A stretch of DNA of 9,832 nt from Clostridiales bacterium (GTDB taxonomy: Bacteria > Bacillota > Clostridia > Oscillospirales > Acutalibacteraceae). The first letter of the stretch is position 1. Every line of letters starts with the position of its first letter. The translations under genes were made by a program, and so were the position numbers. This document shows, in pieces, positions 6,778 to 9,832 of the stretch. Location: NCBI GenBank assembly GCA_019417145.1, contig DXVY01000042.1, positions 1 through 9,832 on the forward strand, given 5' to 3'. A model generated the notes under the pieces. That model did not search any database, was not told the DNA's origin, and saw only the letters and a list, made by a program, of their open reading frames with translations.

Positions 6778-6851
6778 CTCCTCCCGCGGATTACCCGCTG
6801 TCTAAATTTCTGTTTCCCACGGAAAGGTTGCCGGAAAACAGATTTTACATA
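6778..6851 (-). other. Folded 5' leader of the CNNM gene with its ribosome binding site
   Basis: The predicted leader runs from about 6851 to 6768. On the minus strand TCTGTTTTCC (6833-6842) pairs with GGGAAACAGA (6809-6818), a 10-bp stem with one G-U wobble. That wobble is a mismatch when the plus strand is read, favouring an RNA on the minus strand. A second small hairpin, GCGG/CCGC (6795-6798 with 6786-6789), abuts the ribosome binding site GGGAGGAG (6778-6785). It is too short for an M-box magnesium riboswitch and I assign no known class. Confidence 0.5.
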
Positions 6852-6857
6852 CATACC

Positions 6858-6886
6858 ATAATATCTGTTTTAGGGACGTTTGTCAA
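6858..6886 (-). promoter_or_regulatory. Strong sigma-A-type promoter of the CNNM gene
   Basis: A perfect TTGACA (6881-6886) and TATTAT (6858-6863) are spaced exactly 17 bases apart on the minus strand. This is the best promoter in the window. Transcription would start near 6851 and give an 84-nt leader. Confidence 0.88.
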
Positions 6887-6901
6887 AGCCTATGCAGGCT
6901 T
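6886..6901. repeat. Palindrome overlapping the -35 box of the CNNM promoter
   Basis: AAGCCT (6886-6891) and AGGCTT (6896-6901) form a perfect 6-bp inverted repeat around ATGC. It shares its edge with the TTGACA box. A protein bound here would touch the promoter, so it is a candidate operator; no regulator family is suggested by the sequence alone. Confidence 0.35.
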
Positions 6902-7073
6902 CTGAGACCATCTCCGGCGGCGTGAAAGGGCAGTGGTGGAGCCGTCTGCGGCAAATTTGGCCCGGAGTAGGAAATTGAGGGCAAAAACGGGTGTTTTCGG
7001 AAACAAAATTTGTTCTAAGAAATCTTCCTCTAAAAAAAGGCGCGAAAAAAGCCTAATTTCTATGTTTTTGCAC
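6902..7073. other. Intergenic stretch without a recognisable gene
   Basis: This part of the divergent CNNM-nifJ gap grows A-rich towards its right half. It contains the inverted repeat AACAAA-A-TTTGTT (7002-7014) and a short AAAAC/GTTTT hairpin near 6985-6997. I see no ribosome binding site before a sensible start, and the only open frame (GTG at 6933) has an unconvincing composition. Nothing here is assigned a function. Confidence 0.6.
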
Positions 7074-7102
7074 TTTACTTATGACGGTAAAGGTGCTACT
7101 AT
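7074..7102 (+). promoter_or_regulatory. Candidate distal promoter of nifJ
   Basis: TTTACT (7074-7079) and TACTAT (7097-7102) are exactly 17 bases apart, and the -10 is preceded by TGc (7094-7096), an extended -10 element. Use of this promoter would give nifJ a leader of about 255 nt. Confidence 0.55.
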
Positions 7103-7105
7103 AAA

Positions 7106-7150
7106 TTGCAAGCTGAAACCGGTCTTTATGGACGGCGTTTGCAGGCTGAA
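7106..7150 (+). repeat. Short imperfect direct repeat in the nifJ leader
   Basis: TTGCAAGCTGAA (7106-7117) recurs as TTGCAGGCTGAA (7139-7150) with one mismatch and a period of 33 bases, just downstream of the distal promoter. It could be a pair of binding sites, but two copies this short may be chance. Confidence 0.3.
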
Positions 7151-7296
7151 TTGTGCTGGCTTAAGCGACTATTCAATCGGAGTGTTTTGGTTATTCGGTT
7201 TTGTGGTCGCGCGGGCCGGCGTTTGTCGTGTGTAAAAGCCGGTTTTGGAACGGCTGTCTGCTGGGTGCAGACAAGCGTTGGCGTCTGCCGACGGTC

Positions 7297-7319
7297 TATA
7301 ATTAAATTATAATGTATAG
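7297..7319 (+). promoter_or_regulatory. Candidate proximal promoter of nifJ with tandem TATAAT boxes
   Basis: Two perfect TATAAT boxes occur at 7297-7302 and 7308-7313 inside the palindrome ATAATT-A-AATTAT (7298-7310), which CTATA/TATAG flank (7296-7300, 7315-7319). No good -35 lies 16-18 bases upstream of either; TTGGCG (7278-7283) is 13 or 24 bases away. The site may be a promoter, an operator, or both. Confidence 0.45.
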
Positions 7320-7330
7320 GCCCGTGTGAT

Positions 7331-7355
7331 TTTTCGTCTACCAACGAAAAGGAGG
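7331..7355 (+). other. Hairpin abutting the nifJ ribosome binding site
   Basis: TTTTCGT (7331-7337) pairs with ACGAAAA (7344-7350) around the loop CTACCA. The stem ends exactly where the Shine-Dalgarno GGAGG (7351-7355) begins; the ATG follows ten bases later. It leaves the ribosome site exposed and may protect the mRNA 5' region or tune initiation. Confidence 0.6.
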
Positions 7356-7365
7356 AAACAATTTC

Positions 7366-9832
7366 ATGGCTAGAAAATGGAAAACCATGGACGGCAACTC
7401 GGCCGCGGCGCACGTATCTTACGCCTTTACCGACGTTGCCGCAATCTACCCCATCACCCCCTCGTCCAACATGGCCGAGGAGACCGACAAGATGGCTACC
7501 GCCGGCGTGAAGAATATCTTCGGCCAGACGGTGAAGGTCACCGAGATGCAGTCTGAGGCCGGTGCCGCCGGCGCTGTCCACGGCTCCCTGGCCGCCGGCG
7601 CCCTTACCACCACCTACACTGCCTCCCAGGGCCTGCTGCTCATGATCCCCAACATGTACAAGATCGCCGGCGAACTGCTGCCGGGCGTTATCAACGTCTC
7701 GGCCCGCGCCATCGCCGCCCACGCCCTGTCCATCTTCGGCGACCACTCCGACATCTACGCCTGCCGCCAGACCGGCTTCGCCATGCTCTGCTCCAACGAC
7801 CCCCAGGAGGTCATGGATCTGGGCGCCGTGGCCCATCTGTCGGCCATCAAGGGCCGGGTTCCCTTTGTGCACTTCTTCGACGGCTTCCGCACCTCCCATG
7901 AAATCCAGAAGATCCAGATGTGGGGCTACAAGGATCTGGAGGAGATGCTGGATAAGGACGCCGTTAACGCCTTCCGCCGCCGCTCCCTGAACCCCGAGCA
8001 TCCCGAGCAGCGCGGTACCGCCCAGAACCCCGACGTCTTCTTCCAGGCCCGCGAGGCTGCCAACAACTACTACACCGCCATTGTGGACGTTGTGGAAGAC
8101 TACATGAACCAGGTCAATAAGAAGCTGGGTACCAAGTACAAGCTCTTCAACTACTACGGCGCCCGGGATGCCGAGCATGTCATCGTGGCCATGGGCTCGG
8201 CCTGCGACACCATCGAGGAGACCGTGGACTACCTGAACGCCCAGGGCGAGAAGGTGGGCCTGGTGAAGGTGCATCTCTACCGTCCCTTCTCGGCCAAGCA
8301 CCTGATTGCCGCCATCCCCTCCACCGTCAAGAAGATTTCCGTGCTGGATCGCACCAAGGAGCCCGGCTCCATCGGCGAGCCCCTGTACCTGGATGTTGTG
8401 GCTGCCCTGAAGGATTCCAAGTTTGCCGACGTGCCGGTATACGGCGGCCGCTACGGCCTGGGTTCCAAGGACACCACCCCCGCCGACTTCATCGCGGTTT
8501 ACCGCAACATGGAGAAGGCCCGTTCCAAGAAGCGCTTCACCCTGGCCATCGAGGACGATGTGACCGGCCTGTCCCTGAAGGTCAAGGAGAATCCCGACAC
8601 CACCCCCAAGGGCACCACTTCCTGTAAGTTCTGGGGCCTGGGTTCGGACGGCACCGTGGGCGCCAACAAGAACTCCATCAAGATCATCGGCGACAACACC
8701 GATATGTACGCCCAGGGCTACTTTGACTATGACTCCAAGAAGTCGGGCGGCGTAACCGTTTCCCACCTGCGCTTCGGCAAGAAGAAGATCAAGTCCACCT
8801 ACCTCATCAACAAGGCCGACTTTGTGGCCTGTCATAACCCCTCCTATGTGGACAAGTATGACATTGTAGAGGACATTAAGCCCGGCGGCATCTTCCTGCT
8901 CAACTGCTCCTGGGACGACGCCGAGCTGGATACCCACCTGCCCGCCAAGATGAAGCGGTACATCGCCAAGAACGACATCAAGTTCTACACCATCGACGCC
9001 ACCCACATCGCCAAGGAACTGGGTCTGGGCGGCCGCGTCAACACCATCCTGCAGGCTGCCTTCTTCAAGCTTTCCAAGATCATCCCCGCCGACAAGGCTG
9101 TGGTGCTCATGAAGGAAGCCGCCACCAAGTCTTACGGCAAGAAGGGCGAGAAGGTTGTGGCCATGAACCACGCCGCTATCGACCGGGGCGTGGCCGGCGC
9201 CAAGAAGGTCAAGGTGCCCGCCGCCTGGGCCAAGGCTGAGGATTCGGCCGACGCCGCCGGCGTGCTCACCGAGGGCCGTCCCGAAATCAAGGATTATATC
9301 GACAACATCCTGACCCCCGTCAACGCCCAGCGGGGCAACAAGCTGCCCGTATCCGCTTTCCTGGATTACGTGGACGGCACCGTGCCCCTGGGTTCTTCGG
9401 CCTACGAGAAGCGGGGCATCGCCGTGGACGTTCCCACCTGGAACCCCGACAATTGTATCCAGTGTAACTTCTGCTCCTACGTCTGCCCCCACGCCGTCAT
9501 CCGGCCGGTGGCCATGACCGACGAGGAAGTGCAGAACGCCCCCGAAGGCACCAAGTCCATGCCCATGACCGGCGTGCCCGGCCTGCATTTCGCCATGACC
9601 GTGTCCGTGCTGGACTGCACCGGCTGCGGCTCCTGCGCCAACGTCTGCCCCGGCAAGAAGGGCGAGAAGGCCCTGACCATGCAGCCCCTGGACACCCAGC
9701 TGGACAAGGAAGCCGGCTTCGTCTACGGCCGCAAGCTGCCTGAGAAGCCCGAGGTGGCCGAGAAGTTCAAGCCCACCACCGTCAAGGGCAGCCAGTTCAA
9801 GCAGCCCCTGCTGGAGTTCTCCGGCTCCTGCG
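7366..9832 (+). CDS. nifJ: Pyruvate:ferredoxin (flavodoxin) oxidoreductase, 3'-truncated by the window
   Basis: This enzyme of anaerobes converts pyruvate and CoA to acetyl-CoA and CO2, passing electrons to ferredoxin. The first 822 residues of about 1,175 are present; the frame is open at the edge. The N-terminal domain has YPITPSS (28-34) with T31, QSEAGAAG (62-69) with E64, and SARAIAAH (112-119) with R114. These match pyruvate-contacting residues T31, E64 and R114 of the Desulfovibrio africanus enzyme. Domain II ends near LDRTKEPGSIGEPLY (327-341). The gamma-type domain starts around FWGLGSDGTVGANK (422-435), and the EKR segment is AYEKRG (679-684). Two 4Fe-4S clusters are marked by C697, C700, C703, C707 and C751, C754, C757, C761. 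The sequence stops at SGSC, the beginning of the thiamine-diphosphate domain, where the proximal-cluster cysteines begin. Start ATG 7366 has GGAGG ten bases upstream. Third positions are almost all C or G, which suggests high expression. Confidence 0.97.
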   Translation, partial: MARKWKTMDGNSAAAHVSYAFTDVAAIYPITPSSNMAEETDKMATAGVKNIFGQTVKVTEMQSEAGAAGAVHGSLAAGALTTTYTASQGLLLMIPNMYKIAGELLPGVINVSARAIAAHALSIFGDHSDIYACRQTGFAMLCSNDPQEVMDLGAVAHLSAIKGRVPFVHFFDGFRTSHEIQKIQMWGYKDLEEMLDKDAVNAFRRRSLNPEHPEQRGTAQNPDVFFQAREAANNYYTAIVDVVEDYMNQVNKKLGTKYKLFNYYGARDAEHVIVAMGSACDTIEETVDYLNAQGEKVGLVKVHLYRPFSAKHLIAAIPSTVKKISVLDRTKEPGSIGEPLYLDVVAALKDSKFADVPVYGGRYGLGSKDTTPADFIAVYRNMEKARSKKRFTLAIEDDVTGLSLKVKENPDTTPKGTTSCKFWGLGSDGTVGANKNSIKIIGDNTDMYAQGYFDYDSKKSGGVTVSHLRFGKKKIKSTYLINKADFVACHNPSYVDKYDIVEDIKPGGIFLLNCSWDDAELDTHLPAKMKRYIAKNDIKFYTIDATHIAKELGLGGRVNTILQAAFFKLSKIIPADKAVVLMKEAATKSYGKKGEKVVAMNHAAIDRGVAGAKKVKVPAAWAKAEDSADAAGVLTEGRPEIKDYIDNILTPVNAQRGNKLPVSAFLDYVDGTVPLGSSAYEKRGIAVDVPTWNPDNCIQCNFCSYVCPHAVIRPVAMTDEEVQNAPEGTKSMPMTGVPGLHFAMTVSVLDCTGCGSCANVCPGKKGEKALTMQPLDTQLDKEAGFVYGRKLPEKPEVAEKFKPTTVKGSQFKQPLLEFSGSC

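Noticed and set aside
6768..6854. N-terminal extension of the CNNM protein to the ATG at 6854
   Set aside because: The consensus promoter at 6858-6886 puts the transcription start near 6851, so this ATG would not be properly transcribed. The ATG at 6767 has a strong ribosome site and begins with the first membrane segment.
7002..7014. AACAAA-A-TTTGTT as a Rex redox-repressor site upstream of nifJ
   Set aside because: Rex half-sites face the other way (TTGT outward, ACAA at the end) with a wider spacer; this repeat does not fit.
6933..7235. A 100-codon open frame in the gap before nifJ
   Set aside because: It starts with GTG behind a weak purine run, spans the candidate distal nifJ promoter, and shows no codon bias or domain like its neighbours.
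7126..9588. An 820-codon open frame on the minus strand, opposite nifJ
   Set aside because: nifJ on the plus strand has all catalytic and cluster motifs. The antisense frame is a by-product of its strong C/G third-position bias, which removes the codons that read as stops on the other strand. Its product is a low-complexity mix of Gly, Val, His and Leu without a domain.

Overview
The window looks like ordinary chromosome of an anaerobic, fairly GC-rich Firmicute, most likely class Clostridia and perhaps an Oscillospiraceae/Ruminococcaceae-type gut bacterium. The reasons are a single-chain pyruvate:ferredoxin oxidoreductase, sigma-A-type promoters (TTGACA-N17-TATTAT, TATAAT boxes), GGAGG ribosome binding sites, a SecA with the C-terminal zinc motif, and a QueT transporter behind a preQ1-I riboswitch. 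The lineage is inferred from the style of the genes, not from a marker gene. I see no mobile elements, CRISPR array, tRNA or rRNA.

Layout. Positions 1-143 are an AT-rich regulatory region with a probable leftward promoter and repeated ACTATC-type half-sites in front of a small XRE-family regulator (144-482, +). A 17-bp hairpin (488-528) ends that gene and probably also the convergent gene, an unrecognised multi-pass membrane protein (573-1331, -). Its promoter lies back to back with that of secA. secA (1683-4436, +) has a leader of about 190 nt with a very GC-rich hairpin and an unusually weak Shine-Dalgarno. Between secA and queT is a gene-free stretch (4437-4719) with two terminator hairpins and a possible small structured RNA. 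Then come queT (4720-5271, -) with a preQ1-I riboswitch at 5280-5320, a terminator, and a CNNM/CorC-type membrane protein (5379-6767, -) with a strong promoter and a folded leader. After a divergent intergenic region of about 600 nt, nifJ (7366-9832, +) begins and is cut by the window edge early in its thiamine-diphosphate domain.

The genes do not form a pathway: protein export (SecA), queuosine precursor uptake (QueT), a divalent-metal-type membrane protein, and pyruvate oxidation to acetyl-CoA with reduced ferredoxin (NifJ). Most have their own promoter. The exception is queT, for which I found no separate promoter and which may depend on read-through from the CNNM gene. I did not find a convincing new multi-gene system. 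The most interesting material is in the untranslated leaders: the preQ1 riboswitch, the structured island between secA and queT, and the folded leaders of secA, the CNNM gene and nifJ.
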